Shown: piece after piece, positions 6,260 to 6,458 of the stretch
How the letters are laid out: every line of letters starts with the position of its first letter
Numbering within the stretch: the stretch's first letter is position 1
NCBI GenBank assembly: GCA_964542475.1
Contig: CAZIUL010000113.1
Coordinates: forward strand, 1-6,458
Reading direction: 5' to 3'
Length of the DNA stretch: 6,458 nucleotides
Origin: CAZIUL01 sp964542475
GTDB lineage: Bacteria; Planctomycetota; B15-G4; CAYZWU01
Translations under genes and position numbers: made by a program
Notes under the pieces: generated by a model
Database searches by the model: none
Told to the model about the DNA's origin: nothing
Seen by the model: the letters and a program-made list of their open reading frames with translations, nothing else

Positions 6260-6458
6260 ATGGAAAAAGGTGTTTTGATCATCGGCGGCGGTATCACGGG
6301 GATCCAGGCCGCCCTCGACCTGGCAAACGCCAGGGTGAAGGTGTCCCTGGTGGAGAAGTCCCCCAGCCTTGGAGGCCGCATGGCCCAGCTGGACAAGACC
6401 TTCCCCACCATGGACTGCTCCATATGAATTCTCGGCCCCAAGATGATGGATGTCGGTC
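6260..6458 (+). CDS. hdrA: HdrA, N-terminal part, with predicted selenocysteine; runs off the window
   Basis: Only the first 66 codons are in the window. HdrA is the FAD subunit where Hdr complexes split or merge electrons. VLIIGGGITGIQAALDLA (5-22) is the dinucleotide-binding loop, and GGRMAQLDKTFPT (38-50) is an HdrA signature. Residues 52-55 are DCSI, then an in-frame TGA (codon 56), then ILGPKM in the same frame. HdrA normally has cysteine here (DCSxCIL-PKM), and selenocysteine at this place is known in some archaeal and deltaproteobacterial HdrA proteins. AGGA (6249-6252) lies seven bases before the ATG. The FAD loop begins almost at residue 1, so the roughly 140-residue iron-sulfur domain found before it in methanogen HdrA is absent. 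A sequencing error or true nonsense mutation is the alternative, but the continued matching frame makes it less likely. Confidence 0.88.
6425..6427 (+). other. In-frame TGA predicted to encode selenocysteine (Sec56 of HdrA)
   Basis: The TGA sits at the second cysteine position of the HdrA DCSxC motif and is flanked on both sides by HdrA sequence in one frame. One base separates it from the cysteine codon TGC. Cys/Sec exchange at this position is established for HdrA. Reading it as a stop would give a 55-residue fragment and would hide the gene from standard gene callers. Confidence 0.8.
6434..6458 (+). promoter_or_regulatory. Possible bacterial SECIS stem-loop (incomplete at window edge)
   Basis: GGCC (6434-6437) can pair with GGTC (6455-6458, one G-T pair). 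CCA (6438-6440) can pair with TGG (6447-6449) around the six-base loop AGATGA, with five unpaired bases on the 3' side. The loop begins 13 bases after the TGA, a little closer than is usual for bacterial SECIS elements. The window ends here, so a better fold using later bases may exist. Confidence 0.3.

Overview
The window reads as a bacterial chromosome segment. Genes are packed on the + strand with Shine-Dalgarno sites and ATGA-type start/stop overlaps, and an AT-rich leader stands in front. The gene content is typical of anaerobic, strictly ferredoxin-based metabolism. A selenocysteine-type HdrA next to a four-subunit 2-oxoacid:ferredoxin oxidoreductase best fits a sulfate-reducing or syntrophic member of the Desulfobacterota (former Deltaproteobacteria). 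This assignment is inference from gene content; no rRNA or other marker gene is present.

Layout. Bases 1-555 hold no convincing gene. They include an AT-rich leader with sigma70-like promoter candidates. Bases 556-1740 carry two tandem paralogous GNAT acetyltransferases, which align without gaps at about 40% identity. Bases 1799-4751 carry a complete korD-korA-korB-korC set: an 8-iron ferredoxin subunit, the large 2-oxoacid-binding subunit, the thiamine-diphosphate/[4Fe-4S] subunit and the gamma subunit. Bases 4819-6205 carry hdrC and hdrB. Bases 6260-6458 are the start of hdrA, cut by the window edge. All genes point the same way, and the longest gap between them is about 100 bases.

How the parts could work together. 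Kor oxidises 2-oxoglutarate (or a related 2-oxoacid) with CoA to the acyl-CoA plus CO2 and reduces ferredoxin, or runs in reverse to fix CO2. HdrABC-type complexes exchange electrons between ferredoxin, a flavin centre in HdrA and a disulfide-type or other acceptor at HdrB. Co-location suggests a Kor-Hdr electron-transfer module in which 2-oxoacid turnover is tied to a flavin-based (bifurcating or confurcating) soluble Hdr. The paired GNATs upstream could be protein acetyltransferases that tune it, but that link rests only on position.

The most notable feature is an in-frame TGA at 6425-6427 in hdrA. It falls at the second cysteine of the conserved DCSxC motif, and the reading frame continues afterwards with the expected HdrA sequence. 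This predicts selenocysteine, and a standard gene caller would truncate or miss the gene. The korD-korA gap also holds two mutually exclusive hairpins followed by eight T's, the layout of a transcription attenuator. A strong hairpin spans the hdrC stop codon.
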